58,326 nt of DNA from Carboxylicivirga sp. (GCA_025210475.1 JAOARW010000095.1:1-58326), one strand, 5' to 3'. Shown: positions 1 to 10,035, counted from the first letter of the stretch. The notes: generated by a model not told the origin, from the letters alone. Translations and numbers: made by a program.

Positions 1-438
1 AATAACATAATTTCCGTATCCATGTACATTTTTATCTCCCTCAATGCTTACATTATAAGGGATATCCTGAATTAAGGGAAAGATTTCTTCACGTTTTATA
101 TCCGATTCATCATCATGATTCCCTAAGGTTACGGCCCAGGGGATTTCTCGTTTGACCAGTGGTGCTGTAATCTGTTTCCAACCTTCTGCCAAAGGTTCAT
201 AGGTTACTAAATCACCCGTAAAAACAACAAGGTCTGGTTTTTCCTCATCTAATACACTGTTCATCATTTCGATGACTTTTTTACACCTGGGAGAATTAAC
301 TTTATAATGTATATCAGTAAATTGTACAATTTTAAAACTTCCATCTTTATGGAATTTGAATTTCTCTTTAGCATTTACAACACCAACATTCCAAATTTGT
401 ATTAAAATTAAAACGACTAACAAATTAATTATTTTCAT
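1..438 (-). CDS. Calcineurin-like metallophosphoesterase (partial, runs off the left edge)
   Basis: Only the first 146 residues are inside the window; the reading frame is open to base 1. The start is the ATG at 438-436, followed by a hydrophobic signal peptide (about residues 1-23, ending VNA). The family metal-binding motifs are visible in order: D-x-H at D42/H44, G-D at D76, and G-N-H-D at N107/H108. In this family these bind a di-metal centre that hydrolyses phosphomonoesters or diesters. The signal peptide places it in the periplasm or on the cell surface. It is the most downstream of three codirectional phosphoesterase genes, and 336 bases separate it from the next one upstream. The substrate cannot be read from the sequence; calling it a phosphatase rather than a phosphodiesterase would be a guess. 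Confidence 0.85.
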   Translation of the reverse strand, partial: MKIINLLVVLILIQIWNVGVVNAKEKFKFHKDGSFKIVQFTDIHYKVNSPRCKKVIEMMNSVLDEEKPDLVVFTGDLVTYEPLAEGWKQITAPLVKREIPWAVTLGNHDDESDIKREEIFPLIQDIPYNVSIEGDKNVHGYGNYVI

Positions 439-774
439 ACGCCTAAAATTAGAACCAAAACACAAGAATCTGTATTCACGAGTCGAATTTTTATTCATGC
501 ATCGAGAAACATAAACTCTTATCTGATGGTTGTTTCTGTTTATTTTTAAAATTCTTATAACAATAATCTACTTAACTGACATAATGCGTCGCTTGTTTCT
601 GTTTTTATTCAGCCCCCTTTTCATCCTGGATGTTAACCCTCTGGATATTGACACACAAACCTAACCAAACTTATAATGCCTATTTAACATTGAAACGTGC
701 CATTGGCTCACATAATGCTCACATTAAAAAGCAATTGGCCTAAGTATGAGGTTTCGAGACACAACATCATAACT
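439..774. other. Intergenic gap, no gene seen
   Basis: These 336 bases separate the endonuclease/exonuclease/phosphatase-family gene from the partial metallophosphoesterase. I see no convincing ORF, tRNA or strong hairpin. One match to the Bacteroidota -7 box (TAAGTTTG on the minus strand, 673-666) is present, but I find no -33 TTTG at the expected distance, so it is not called as a promoter. The gap length suggests that the metallophosphoesterase has its own transcript. Confidence 0.4.
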
Positions 775-1806
775 CTATGGCTTTATTGTAAATATCGACA
801 CAACAGCTTTATGATCTGTTGGCCATACTTTTATGGGCAGTAGGTGCTTTTCATCATTATCAAGTACCTCTACTTTTGATCTTACGATTGTTCCTTTAGG
901 CCCGTGTATAAATACATCTTCAAGTTTCAACCTGTTATCCGGATGAAAGTAAATAAAATCAATACGCTCCCTTTCATCGGTTTCCGGCGCCCATGTTAGT
1001 TTTGAAACAGGCATATCCGGATTCTCACTGGGATAGGTAAAACCTGGATGAGTAACTGGATTTGGGTATATGGTACGGTAAGTGTCCTTAAAGCCCTTTT
1101 CATAAAGCAGGGTGCTAACATCCCAATCAAATACCAATCCATGATGATCGTAAAGATCCTTATTGGCATCCACCCAATCCAGGTGTGAAGGTTCATTAAA
1201 GTCACCTCCAAGAATAATGATGCGCCCTTTTTTCAACTCCTTTTTAGTATCGGTAAAAAAAGCCCGGATTGCATCATCCCGCTCCGAAGCAAGGTTAATA
1301 CGACGTATCTCATCTTTATCTAACAAAGGTGCTTCCAATTTGCTCCAATTATTCGCATCATACTCCCTAATGCTATAATAAGCACAGTTTAAATAATCCA
1401 GGTGTGCACTGTAGAATGCTATTTCAATCCCTTCAGGTGTTTTAACCACCGCTTTGGTAATTGATCCATGATCGTCTTTTACGGGATAAAGTTTTTCAAA
1501 CTTCAGAATGGGATATTTCGAAAGCAAGCCGGTATCGTCTGCTTTGTCGCTATAATACACCAGCCCCTTTTCTTTCAAAGAAGCAGTTAACTTTTCTGTA
1601 AAGTTTACACCTTTATAGTTCCTCACTTCACTAAGAGCTACCAAATCTGCACCCACTCGTGCAATTTCATCCACAACAGCAGCATATCCATCTTGTACAA
1701 CAGTACCTTCCTGCCAAATATTAAACTGATGGACTTTCAGTTCTTTCACTTTTGGCTGACAACTCAGAAACATGCATGTCAGCAACAATAAAATTATTGA
1801 TCTCAT
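775..1806 (-). CDS. Endonuclease/exonuclease/phosphatase (EEP) family lipoprotein
   Basis: 343 residues. The N-terminus is a lipoprotein signal peptide with Cys16 in the lipobox (FLSC), so the mature protein is probably membrane-anchored and exported. The EEP fold motifs are complete: N29 (FNIW), E60 (LSEV), H135 (SAHLD), D202 and N204 (GGDFNEPSH), and D331/H332 near the end (TDHKAV). This family cleaves phosphodiester or phosphomonoester bonds with Mg2+; exported members act on sphingomyelin, inositol phosphates or nucleic acids. It lies 60 bases downstream of a purple-acid-phosphatase-like gene and probably shares its transcript. An exported EEP beside two metallophosphoesterases suggests removal of phosphate from an external phosphodiester, but the actual substrate is unknown. 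Confidence 0.85.
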   Translation of the reverse strand: MRSIILLLLTCMFLSCQPKVKELKVHQFNIWQEGTVVQDGYAAVVDEIARVGADLVALSEVRNYKGVNFTEKLTASLKEKGLVYYSDKADDTGLLSKYPILKFEKLYPVKDDHGSITKAVVKTPEGIEIAFYSAHLDYLNCAYYSIREYDANNWSKLEAPLLDKDEIRRINLASERDDAIRAFFTDTKKELKKGRIIILGGDFNEPSHLDWVDANKDLYDHHGLVFDWDVSTLLYEKGFKDTYRTIYPNPVTHPGFTYPSENPDMPVSKLTWAPETDERERIDFIYFHPDNRLKLEDVFIHGPKGTIVRSKVEVLDNDEKHLLPIKVWPTDHKAVVSIFTIKP

Positions 1807-1866
1807 ATAATTATATCTAATAACTAATAATATACCATTTAAGAAGACTCATTTAAGTATTTATCT

Positions 1867-3045
1867 TTATTTATTAAAAAACAATTCTTTTGTTATTTGT
1901 AAATCTAAATTAACTACTTGGGCCTTTATGCCCTTATCGTCAGTTGATAAATTCACTTTTGACTTGTTATCTGTTATCAGAATCGGAAAATTATTTTCCC
2001 CTGTTTTTTCAGGAATGAAAGCATACCTGTGGGTATGCCCGCATAACATTAAATCGATTCCGGCTTTGTTTAAAATAGGAACAAACTTTTTTCTTACCTC
2101 CAATTCGCCATGCCACGAATTGTTTCTACTACCCTTGTAAGGAGGGATGTGCATAAATACAATTCGGTGCGCGGATTTTTTAAAACCTTCCGTTTCTACC
2201 ACCCCGGCGAGCCATTCAGCTTGCTGATCCCGATAGGCGTCAAAATCAGCCATACCATAGTATTCAATGTCTGAATCAGGTTTGTCTTCGCCCGAGTCCA
2301 GTACAATAAAAAATGTACTGCCCACTGAAAAGGTATAATAATACCTGTTTTCCGGAAAATGAAAGTACTTGTCAAAATTACGAGCCTTAAATCCCCTGGT
2401 TTCATGATTTCCCCGAGCAATATAAAGCGGTATCTCTTTTGCAAAAATATCTACGCAGGTATCAACAACTGAATATAAATTCTCTTCCTTTTGAAAGTTG
2501 TTAATAAAATCACCATTCAGCAAAACAAAATCGGTGTTGTTCCATTCGACATCATCAAGCAACTGAGCCGTTTTAACTGGATTTTCGTGCATATCACTTA
2601 ATACAACACAGGAGCTTTGTTTTTTATCAGGATTTAATGTTGTAAAATAGAGTGGTTCTCTTTGGTATACTCTTGTGGCTACAGTTCTATTCAGGGCTAC
2701 ACCTCCCTCAACCTCCCGGGAATATATACGATAGGCATATTTAGTATCATCTTTTAAGTTATTGATGGTTACTTTATGATACATTCCAATATTTTTAATC
2801 CCTCCCGATGAGCAGTACACCCTTTGGCGTTCTTCCTTATAAAAGTTGGACCCGTCATCCTCATAATATTCCACCCATGAAATACAATCTACCGATGTGG
2901 TCCAGTTAATGGTAACACCATTGTTCGTTCCATGCTGAATAAAAGGACCATGATTGATCCTTAAACTTTTGGCGTGATTGTAAACTGTAAAACACAAAAG
3001 AATAAATATTAAACTAACGAGTTGAGTTAATTTTTTAAAGTTCAT
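1867..3045 (-). CDS. Purple acid phosphatase-like metallophosphoesterase
   Basis: 392 residues. A signal peptide (about 1-26) is followed by an N-terminal fibronectin-type-III-like domain (about 28-135, with the NINNLKDDTKYAYRIYS-type strand pattern seen in purple acid phosphatases). The calcineurin-like catalytic domain follows: D151-x-H153, G-D179, G-N213-H214-E, a histidine in FMHIPPY near 297, and GHTH near 336. The N-terminal beta domain plus metallophosphatase core is the usual purple acid phosphatase architecture. The enzyme should act outside the cytoplasm on phosphate esters. It is the first gene after the terminator that closes the SusC/SusD module to its right, so it probably begins a separate three-gene phosphoesterase unit. 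Whether it belongs functionally to the PUL is inference. Confidence 0.85.
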   Translation of the reverse strand: MNFKKLTQLVSLIFILLCFTVYNHAKSLRINHGPFIQHGTNNGVTINWTTSVDCISWVEYYEDDGSNFYKEERQRVYCSSGGIKNIGMYHKVTINNLKDDTKYAYRIYSREVEGGVALNRTVATRVYQREPLYFTTLNPDKKQSSCVVLSDMHENPVKTAQLLDDVEWNNTDFVLLNGDFINNFQKEENLYSVVDTCVDIFAKEIPLYIARGNHETRGFKARNFDKYFHFPENRYYYTFSVGSTFFIVLDSGEDKPDSDIEYYGMADFDAYRDQQAEWLAGVVETEGFKKSAHRIVFMHIPPYKGSRNNSWHGELEVRKKFVPILNKAGIDLMLCGHTHRYAFIPEKTGENNFPILITDNKSKVNLSTDDKGIKAQVVNLDLQITKELFFNK

Positions 3046-3179
3046 CCGATTAAAAACTATTATGATTTGACAATCAACATATTTCCTTTACTACTATAAT
3101 CTATTGAATTAGGCATTGGAAAAAAGCTGTCTCGAATCATACTTTTATCCTAATACCATTTCATTTTTTTTTTAGCAAA

Positions 3180-3213
3180 AAACTGCACGAACTCCAATGA
3201 GTTCGTGCAGTTT
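3180..3213 (-). terminator. Rho-independent terminator after the double-LamG lipoprotein gene
   Basis: A perfect 14-bp inverted repeat (3180-3193 with 3200-3213) encloses a 6-base loop. On the minus strand it is followed by a T run (complement of the A run 3177-3182). It lies 40 bases after the stop codon at 3253 and ends the FecR/SusC/SusD/lipoprotein module. Confidence 0.75.
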
Positions 3214-3252
3214 ATTATACCGGATTCTAAACAATAAATTCTACAAATCGAC

Positions 3253-5010
3253 TTAGTTATATAATTTACTTGCATCTTCTGCAGAAATAACATAATCAAA
3301 GAAGATTACACTTTTCATTTGGCCCTGAAACCAGTCTCCATAATCTCCTTCACCATCCTGACCCAGTCTGTATGGTTGACCACTTTTTATAGAACCTACA
3401 GCTGACATATCTTTCTCTTCTTCCTTCTTCCCGTTTATATAGATAGTCATATTCCCGTCTCTGTCATAAGAAGCAACAACATGATGCCATTGATCATCAT
3501 TAAGAAGAGCTTTATATTCATACCATTTATCAGCTTTATTTGATCCATCAGAGGCAACGGATCGAACTTCTCCTTTTTTATGAGCGATTGTCAAACCAAC
3601 ATTACCAGAAGAATCCCAGTTCTGGTTTCCAATAAGTACCGGATCTCCACTATCAGAGGTAGTTTTCATCCAGAAAGCAATTGTGAAATCTTTTTCATAG
3701 GTAAAATCTAGCAATCCACCATCCAGGATAGTTGCATAATCATCATTCCCATCAAAAGTTCTAACAGCTACACCGTCAGAAATTACCGGCTCATCACCGC
3801 TATTGGTTTCAACTGGTAGCATGGCTACGGAACCGTCAGCTTTACGTAGCTCTACACCGGAAGTCCCGCCAGCCAATCCTTTAACTTCTTGCTCTGTCAA
3901 CACATAATCACTGATCACCACATTAGCAATTGAACCATCAAACCAATCCTCATAGTTTCCAGTTCCATCTTGACCTATCCCAAGTGCTAATTTACTGTCA
4001 ATGCTACCTATTGAAGTAATATCTTCTGTTTGTTCTAGTTTACCATTTATATAGGTAAGCCAGTTTCCATCTCTATCGAAGGTACCAGTTATATGGTGCC
4101 ATTTATTATCATTCAATTTTGGTTTAGGAAGTTCATACCAGAACTTAACAGAATTAGTTCCATCGGAAATAACACACCTTATTTCGCCTTTTTTATAGGC
4201 ATATGTGAAACCTACATTATCCGAACTATTCCAATCTTGGTTACCTATCAATACTGGATCTTCTGATTCGTTATAATCCGATTTTACCCAGAAAGATACT
4301 GAGAAGTCATTTTGATGGATGAAATCAAAATTACCATAAGGTACCGACGCTTTATTTTCATCTGCCAGATTAAATTTAGCAGTCTGACCGATTCCCGGTA
4401 TTTCTGCAAGCTCTGCCACTGCATTAGAGTATTTTAATGGTTGAACATCATTCTGACTTTTTCTGAGAGAAACAAAGGGAGAACCAGTAATCGGTTTGCA
4501 ATAAACAATTTTATACTCCTCTTCCCATTCCGAATTAGAACTAAATCCATCTACACCGGCATCATCAAAAATTGCTAAAAACTTATATTTTTTGTTTTCT
4601 CCTTCAGCAATTTTTAACTCTTCTAAAGTAGTAGACCAAACAGTAGTAAATCCATTCTCTTCAGATCCAGATCCACCATCGACTTCATTTACTAGAGTAT
4701 TTTCAGGCAGCTCAAAAACTTTCAGTTTTTTCACTTCTATTTTTGTTGTTAATTGAAGTTTTACGGCCTGCCCAGCACAAAACTCGGCTTGACTTGAAAC
4801 ATCCAGACCGGCTTCTTTAAGCTCCTCCTCGGTATAAGGTTTATCAGTCTCAGGATTAAAAGGCATAAACTCAATCGTATTCTTCCCCATTAACCTTTTG
4901 TCGATTATAATATCATCGTCCTCATTGCAACTTAGCAGAACTACGGAAAGTGCCAGTAGAGAAAAAATCACATACTGCAATTTCTTGAAAGTATCTATAT
5001 ATTTTTTCAT
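3253..5010 (-). CDS. Surface glycan-binding lipoprotein with two LamG (concanavalin-like) domains
   Basis: 585 residues from the ATG at 5010. An upstream in-frame ATG at 5049 would overlap the SusD gene and put 13 polar residues before the signal peptide, so 5010 is preferred. The lipobox is LLSC. The N-terminal 170 residues resemble the stalk domains of SusE/F-type binding proteins. Two tandem LamG_3-type jelly-roll domains follow, at about residues 180-375 and 405-585, each with the VSFWVK/IAFWMK and DNKWHH/DDQWHH signatures. The repeats are clearly related to each other. No catalytic motif is visible, so the likely role is to hold substrate at the cell surface for the SusC/SusD pair encoded just upstream. 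The gene is the last of its module and is followed by a terminator. The glycan bound is unknown. Confidence 0.8.
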   Translation of the reverse strand: MKKYIDTFKKLQYVIFSLLALSVVLLSCNEDDDIIIDKRLMGKNTIEFMPFNPETDKPYTEEELKEAGLDVSSQAEFCAGQAVKLQLTTKIEVKKLKVFELPENTLVNEVDGGSGSEENGFTTVWSTTLEELKIAEGENKKYKFLAIFDDAGVDGFSSNSEWEEEYKIVYCKPITGSPFVSLRKSQNDVQPLKYSNAVAELAEIPGIGQTAKFNLADENKASVPYGNFDFIHQNDFSVSFWVKSDYNESEDPVLIGNQDWNSSDNVGFTYAYKKGEIRCVISDGTNSVKFWYELPKPKLNDNKWHHITGTFDRDGNWLTYINGKLEQTEDITSIGSIDSKLALGIGQDGTGNYEDWFDGSIANVVISDYVLTEQEVKGLAGGTSGVELRKADGSVAMLPVETNSGDEPVISDGVAVRTFDGNDDYATILDGGLLDFTYEKDFTIAFWMKTTSDSGDPVLIGNQNWDSSGNVGLTIAHKKGEVRSVASDGSNKADKWYEYKALLNDDQWHHVVASYDRDGNMTIYINGKKEEEKDMSAVGSIKSGQPYRLGQDGEGDYGDWFQGQMKSVIFFDYVISAEDASKLYN

Positions 5011-5033
5011 ATTATTATCTTTAAAATCGTTCG

Positions 5034-6557
5034 TTATTTCAATAACCACATTAGCTCGTTATTCAAATCAGCACCCCCAAATTGTCTCTTTAAAGCTTCC
5101 TCAATGGCATCTTTGTTTTCTGAAAGCTCCGAAGTTGGATAACGCCATCTAGAAGGCATTCTGTCGGTTTTTTGGTTCTGATTTGTAGCGGGATTAATTG
5201 GAAGTTCAGGATATCCTGTTCGTCTGTAGTCAAAGAATGAATTCCAAGGTAGTTGAATAAACGAGGCAATGTACTTTTGCTCTAATATTAACTTTAATTT
5301 TTCCTCAACTGTAGTTGCCGAAGATATACTTGCCGTTCCATTAAGATAGGTAGTTAAGTAACTATCATCCACAGTAACTCCATGATTATAATCACTTGGG
5401 GTATGTGATGCAGTAAAATTCATTGAAGCTTTCACTGCATTAGCATAATGTGCTTCTACTGATTCTGGTGTATTCCAACCACGAACTGCTGCTTCAGCTA
5501 AAATAAATTGAGTTTCAGAATAAGAAACGAATTTAATAGGTTCACCGTCTGCTTTCTTATGATATCTATTGTTTAATCTTGAATGATTTCCGGCACCTAC
5601 TTCAGAGGTAATGGTTGAAAATTCAGCTACAGGATCTACGCCACTATATGCGGTATAGTTACCCTCGCCATTTGAAGCTAAGTTTTTAGCAGGTTCGGCA
5701 TAAAAGAATAATCTCCTATCTTTATACTTCTTCAACATATCTACTAAGAAATTAGACATTACCGGATACTGTGAATACTTATTTACTAGTTCGTTGAATG
5801 GGTACACTTGTTCTAGTAGTTTTTCATCGAAAGTTCTTTGAAAACTCTTGTCCTCTGATTCAATCAGTTTTCTATTAGCAACAGCTTCAAACTTTTGTTG
5901 TACATTAATTCCATCAACAGTAGTTTTTTCAGAAAGCATATTTAACACTCTCAAGGTGTAGCTATTAACCATTCTCTCCCATAGCTCAGGATTTCCATTA
6001 AACACTGGATCTGCACTAATCTCACCTCCTATACTAAAATAAGTAGAGGCTGAATCTAAAAGATTCAAAATAGTTCCAAATACTTTTTCTTGAGGTGCAT
6101 ATTTCACCTGGTAAACACCTTCCTCACCTTGGAAAGCTCCCTCAGTAGGAATATCTCCTAAACGCATAGTAGCATTATAAAACACATCTGCTTTATAAAA
6201 ATTCATTAAACCTTTATATGTATTTACTGATTCCTGAGAAGCAACATCTGCTTCAGCAATTTCCACCATTTTATGGGCGTCAATTACGTATCTATAACTA
6301 GAAAAACCAGATGTTCCTATTAAATTATAAGCTCGGGATTGAGCACCTTCTGTAAATTGGCTCGATTTCATTAACCAGCTGTCCTCTAAAATTCCCTTAC
6401 CTGAACCTGGCCATGATAAATTAAGTATAAGTTGTGTCGCTAAAAAATCAACAGGAACTTTCGTGGTAGAATTTGGATTGGTATTAATTTCTTCGAAACT
6501 ATCTCTACATGAACTAACCAAAAACAGACCTATGAATATATATATTATCTTTTTCAT
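5034..6557 (-). CDS. SusD/RagB-like outer-membrane lipoprotein (SusD_2 type)
   Basis: 507 residues with a lipoprotein signal peptide (LFLVSSC, Cys17). After it come the INTNPNS motif and the PVDFLATQLILNLSWPGSG region typical of the shorter SusD-like_2 family rather than canonical SusD/RagB. The tetratricopeptide-like helices and a C-terminal NxxLMWLLK-type end complete the fold. SusD proteins sit as lids on their SusC transporter and capture the ligand. It starts 18 bases after the SusC stop and ends 23 bases before the LamG lipoprotein start, so the three are one operon. The other SusD in this window (48281-50185) is a canonical longer type, so the two uptake systems differ and may serve different ligands. 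Confidence 0.9.
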   Translation of the reverse strand: MKKIIYIFIGLFLVSSCRDSFEEINTNPNSTTKVPVDFLATQLILNLSWPGSGKGILEDSWLMKSSQFTEGAQSRAYNLIGTSGFSSYRYVIDAHKMVEIAEADVASQESVNTYKGLMNFYKADVFYNATMRLGDIPTEGAFQGEEGVYQVKYAPQEKVFGTILNLLDSASTYFSIGGEISADPVFNGNPELWERMVNSYTLRVLNMLSEKTTVDGINVQQKFEAVANRKLIESEDKSFQRTFDEKLLEQVYPFNELVNKYSQYPVMSNFLVDMLKKYKDRRLFFYAEPAKNLASNGEGNYTAYSGVDPVAEFSTITSEVGAGNHSRLNNRYHKKADGEPIKFVSYSETQFILAEAAVRGWNTPESVEAHYANAVKASMNFTASHTPSDYNHGVTVDDSYLTTYLNGTASISSATTVEEKLKLILEQKYIASFIQLPWNSFFDYRRTGYPELPINPATNQNQKTDRMPSRWRYPTSELSENKDAIEEALKRQFGGADLNNELMWLLK

Positions 6558-6575
6558 AACTTTGTGTTTTTTAAT

Positions 6576-9500
6576 TTAGAATGTCATATTAACATTAAAC
6601 CCTACAAATCTTTTAGATGGCGCATTTAAGTTTTCTTTCCCTCTATCAGGATCTGAGAACTCAAAGTTTTTTGACCATATCCAAAGGTTTTGACCAATTA
6701 TACCTACTTGCATATTTGTCATACCAAGAGGTTTAATCATTTTTTTGGGTAGCGTATAATTTAAAGCCACTTCTCTTAGCTTAAAGAAAGTTGCTTCCAT
6801 CATATTTTGCACTCTAGCTGAATAAGCATTTCCATGCACTTCTTGTACATATTGTTCATACGAAACGGGCACATCATTTGGTGCAAATTTTCTAGTATCT
6901 GATAGTAGTTTTCCAAATGGATCGTACTTCACTTCTCCTTCGATTACTTTCACCCCTTTGGCTACATAATTTTTTAATCCTAAAACAGCTTCATCAAAAC
7001 GATATTGGTTATCACTATCCGGGTGTGCTCCCGTATTCCAAAGAGCTTGCTCAGTCCAGTTATACATCAAACCTCCCACTCGACCATCAAATGAGAAATT
7101 CAATTGGAAGTTTTTATAACTAACACTGTTTGAGATTCCCCAAAAGAAATCGGGATCAGAGTTCCCAATATCTGCATCATGATCGTACCTTCTTGGGTAT
7201 CCATTATGTAAAATTAAATTACCACTGTAATCCCTTTCCCATTCAGATTTAAATACTCTATCCAATCTATCACCTTCTTTATATCTTGGATCTTTTGTAC
7301 TATACTTAGGATCCAGTTTATGATAGTACCAGTGGTTGTACGCCAAATTTGAAGTTATTGTCCAATTCAAATCCTTTGAAACTATAGGTCTTACTGTTAA
7401 AGTAAATTCCATACCCTTTTGCACATGCTCTTCATCACTATTGGTTTTCACAGAACCAAAACCGGTAACATCACTTACTCCAGCATTTACGATTCTATTG
7501 TATTGAAGACGGTTAAAATAGGCAACATCAAAACCAATTCTATTTTTAAACAGACGAATATCTGCTCCAAATTCATAGGTTCTTTCAGTTTCAGCTGATA
7601 TACTTAAACCTCTTAAACTACCAGGGTAAGATGCCGTTGTTAAACCATTCCATTGATTGGTTGATACACTATACACCCTATTTAGTTCATAAATACTAAG
7701 ATCCTTTTTAGCCACTGCCCATGAACCTCTTAACTTAAGAAAATCTACAATCCCATTAAGTGGATTAAAAATTTCAGTAGGAATAAAACTTCCGGATACT
7801 GAAGGATAAAAATAAGATCTAGTATCTTCTGGCAAAGTTGAAGACCAGTCGTTACGACCTGTTACATCGATAAAGGCAATACTTTTATAACTTAACCCCA
7901 CCTTTCCGTAAGCTCCATAAACTAATTTTTTATTGATTCCTGAACTTACATTAGCAGGTTCGATCGAAGATTTCAAAGAGTAAAAACCTGGCACTGACAA
8001 ACCTCCCTTTGTTGAACCTTGAAGATGTTCGTCTTCGTAATAATAACTAGACAAACCTCCTAAAACATTTACAGAAAAATCATTCCATTTATAAGTTCCA
8101 TTTATAAGGAAATCATTACTTAAACTATATCCTCGCTTAAACTGCAACCAGTATGAACCTTTCAAATCTCCGACAGTACTAAGGGCTCTTCTTTCTTCAA
8201 ATTTTCTACTGTAAGAATCATATCCTGTTCTAAAAGTTAAAGACAATTCATCCAACAATTTGTATGATAATTCTATTTTACCATTAAGATAATCTTTGTC
8301 CTCTTTATTAATTCTTTCGTGCATTAAGAAATATGGGTTGTCGTACCATTCCTTCCACTGCCAGCTTTGCTGTATATCTTTTCTTACCCAGTAATCTTTA
8401 TAATCTCTAATATCATACTCAGAACCTGTCCAAACTAGCATGTTATAAATAATGTTGCCAGCACCGTAATCTCTGTCTGGGATATTAGGTGCATGCTCTT
8501 TAGAATAGTTTATAGATGCATCCAGCTTAAAATTATTATAATCTATATTTCCACCTACATTAAAAATGTACTTATCTTCAGAGGTATTTGGGTAATCTCC
8601 TTTATGGTGAATTTGCGTTCCAGAAACTCTAAAACCACCAAGTTTTCCAGATTGCCTCACACTTATATTATTATTCATAATATAACTATTTTCGAGAAAA
8701 TTTTCTAGATTATCTTTACCTCGAGGCAATAGTGGCATGTCTTCATATTCCTTAGTTTTTGGGTTGTATTGCTTAACCATCTGACCATTCATATATTCAC
8801 CCCACACAAAGTCATTATTATTAAACTTACCTGCCTGACCAGATGAATACGAGGTTTGCCTTTCAGGAAGTGTAAGATAACCAGCCCTAAACATTGTATT
8901 GTTCGAGACAGAAACCTTAATTTTACCATCTTTTTCTTGACCACTTTTTGTAGTAATCATAATAGCTCCTTTTCTACCACGCATACCATACAAAGCAGCT
9001 GCGGTAGCTCCTTTTAAGATATCCATAGAAGCAATATCATCAGCACTAATAGAACTCAAACTCATATTACTGTAGGCAACTCCATCCACAACTAACAAAG
9101 GATATGCTCCTCGAAGTTGGATCGATGGACTTTCACTAAATTCAGTAGAATTTTTCACTAAAAGTCCGGCAACTTTACCTGTTAAATTAGTAGCAACATT
9201 AGTACCTTTTGCAACAGTCAGCTCCTCTCCGCCAACGTTCTGAACGGCATAACCTAAAGCTTTCTTTTCTCTTTTTATACCTAAGGCAGTTACCACAACT
9301 TCGTCGATATCTTTGGTTGCTTCAACCAATACGATATTTAACTCTTTGCGATTGCCTACATTGATATCTTGTCCTTCAAATCCAATAAAGGAAAAAGAGA
9401 GAATGCTATTTGAATCATTTACCTTAATAAGGTATGATCCATCTATTCCGGTAATAACACCGTTTTGAGGATTCGACATTTCGAAAACATTTACTCCGGG

Positions 9501-9944
9501 AATAGGCTCACCATAAGTATCTGTAACTATTCCTTTAATAGCAATCCTTTCTTGACTACTAAATCCAGAGCCTGCCATACTTTTATATATAAGAACCTGA
9601 TCTTCAACAATTCGATAATTCAAATCTGTATTCTGAAAAGCAACGTCCAATACTTGAGTAAGCTTCTGTCCTTGGGTTTCTATACTTACACTTTTATTAA
9701 CAGCTTTTAGTTGTTCTTCCTGGTAGAAAAACTTATACTCTGATTGTTTCTCTATGGAAATAAATAAATCTACTAATGTTTTATCTTTAAGATAAATTTT
9801 TAACCTAGCTTCCTGCGAAAAGGAATTTGCCATTACCCCATTCAGTCCGGCAATTATAAATAGCACGAGAGACCACCTCATAATTTTTAATTTTTGTTTC
9901 CATCCATAGGAATGCTTTCCTATGAGTAAATGATTTTTTTTCAT
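6576..9944 (-). CDS. SusC-like TonB-dependent transporter with STN domain (SusC1)
   Basis: 1122 residues. A long n-region signal peptide precedes an STN (secretin/TonB N-terminal) domain at about 50-120, a carboxypeptidase-D-regulatory-like beta sandwich at about 135-215 (IKGIVTDTYGEPIPGVNV), a TonB plug at about 218-340 (EVVVTALGIKREKKALGYAV ... LLVVDGVAYS ... ILKGATAAALYG) and a 22-strand barrel ending FVGFNVNMTF. It imports oligosaccharides across the outer membrane using TonB energy. The STN domain contacts a FecR anti-sigma factor, and a FecR gene lies directly upstream (10036-11025), so uptake and sigma release are probably coupled. Two stem-loops separate FecR from this gene. No ECF sigma gene is adjacent. 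Confidence 0.95.
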   Translation of the reverse strand: MKKNHLLIGKHSYGWKQKLKIMRWSLVLFIIAGLNGVMANSFSQEARLKIYLKDKTLVDLFISIEKQSEYKFFYQEEQLKAVNKSVSIETQGQKLTQVLDVAFQNTDLNYRIVEDQVLIYKSMAGSGFSSQERIAIKGIVTDTYGEPIPGVNVFEMSNPQNGVITGIDGSYLIKVNDSNSILSFSFIGFEGQDINVGNRKELNIVLVEATKDIDEVVVTALGIKREKKALGYAVQNVGGEELTVAKGTNVATNLTGKVAGLLVKNSTEFSESPSIQLRGAYPLLVVDGVAYSNMSLSSISADDIASMDILKGATAAALYGMRGRKGAIMITTKSGQEKDGKIKVSVSNNTMFRAGYLTLPERQTSYSSGQAGKFNNNDFVWGEYMNGQMVKQYNPKTKEYEDMPLLPRGKDNLENFLENSYIMNNNISVRQSGKLGGFRVSGTQIHHKGDYPNTSEDKYIFNVGGNIDYNNFKLDASINYSKEHAPNIPDRDYGAGNIIYNMLVWTGSEYDIRDYKDYWVRKDIQQSWQWKEWYDNPYFLMHERINKEDKDYLNGKIELSYKLLDELSLTFRTGYDSYSRKFEERRALSTVGDLKGSYWLQFKRGYSLSNDFLINGTYKWNDFSVNVLGGLSSYYYEDEHLQGSTKGGLSVPGFYSLKSSIEPANVSSGINKKLVYGAYGKVGLSYKSIAFIDVTGRNDWSSTLPEDTRSYFYPSVSGSFIPTEIFNPLNGIVDFLKLRGSWAVAKKDLSIYELNRVYSVSTNQWNGLTTASYPGSLRGLSISAETERTYEFGADIRLFKNRIGFDVAYFNRLQYNRIVNAGVSDVTGFGSVKTNSDEEHVQKGMEFTLTVRPIVSKDLNWTITSNLAYNHWYYHKLDPKYSTKDPRYKEGDRLDRVFKSEWERDYSGNLILHNGYPRRYDHDADIGNSDPDFFWGISNSVSYKNFQLNFSFDGRVGGLMYNWTEQALWNTGAHPDSDNQYRFDEAVLGLKNYVAKGVKVIEGEVKYDPFGKLLSDTRKFAPNDVPVSYEQYVQEVHGNAYSARVQNMMEATFFKLREVALNYTLPKKMIKPLGMTNMQVGIIGQNLWIWSKNFEFSDPDRGKENLNAPSKRFVGFNVNMTF

Positions 9945-9982
9945 AAGTTTACATTGAATTTATTTGAAAAAATAATTATCTG

Positions 9983-10002
9983 ACTACCCCTAACGGGGTA
10001 GT
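9983..10002 (-). promoter_or_regulatory. Stem-loop in the FecR1-SusC1 gap (downstream of the pair)
   Basis: An 8-bp perfect stem (actacccc 9983-9990 with ggggtagt 9995-10002) has the 4-base loop taac. On the minus strand it comes second after the FecR stop, and a T-rich stretch follows it (ATTATTTTTTC, complement of about 9963-9976). It could be a terminator or attenuator that lowers SusC1 transcription coming from the FecR transcript. Confidence 0.5.
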
Positions 10003-10005
10003 TAT

Positions 10006-10031
10006 TAGAGGTTAGCTGCAACTAACCTCTA
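10006..10031 (-). promoter_or_regulatory. Stem-loop immediately after FecR1 with a TTGCAG loop
   Basis: A 10-bp perfect stem (tagaggttag 10006-10015 with ctaacctcta 10022-10031) has a 6-base loop that reads TTGCAG on the coding strand. It begins five bases after the FecR1 stop codon. A similar hairpin with a TTGCA-containing loop sits at the other FecR-SusC junction (53709-53741). Confidence 0.55.
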
Positions 10032-10035
10032 TTTT

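Noticed and set aside
666..673. TAAGTTTG (minus strand) as a promoter for the partial metallophosphoesterase
   Set aside because: No -33 TTTG is found upstream, and the box is about 230 bases from the start codon; a single 8-base match in AT-rich DNA is weak.
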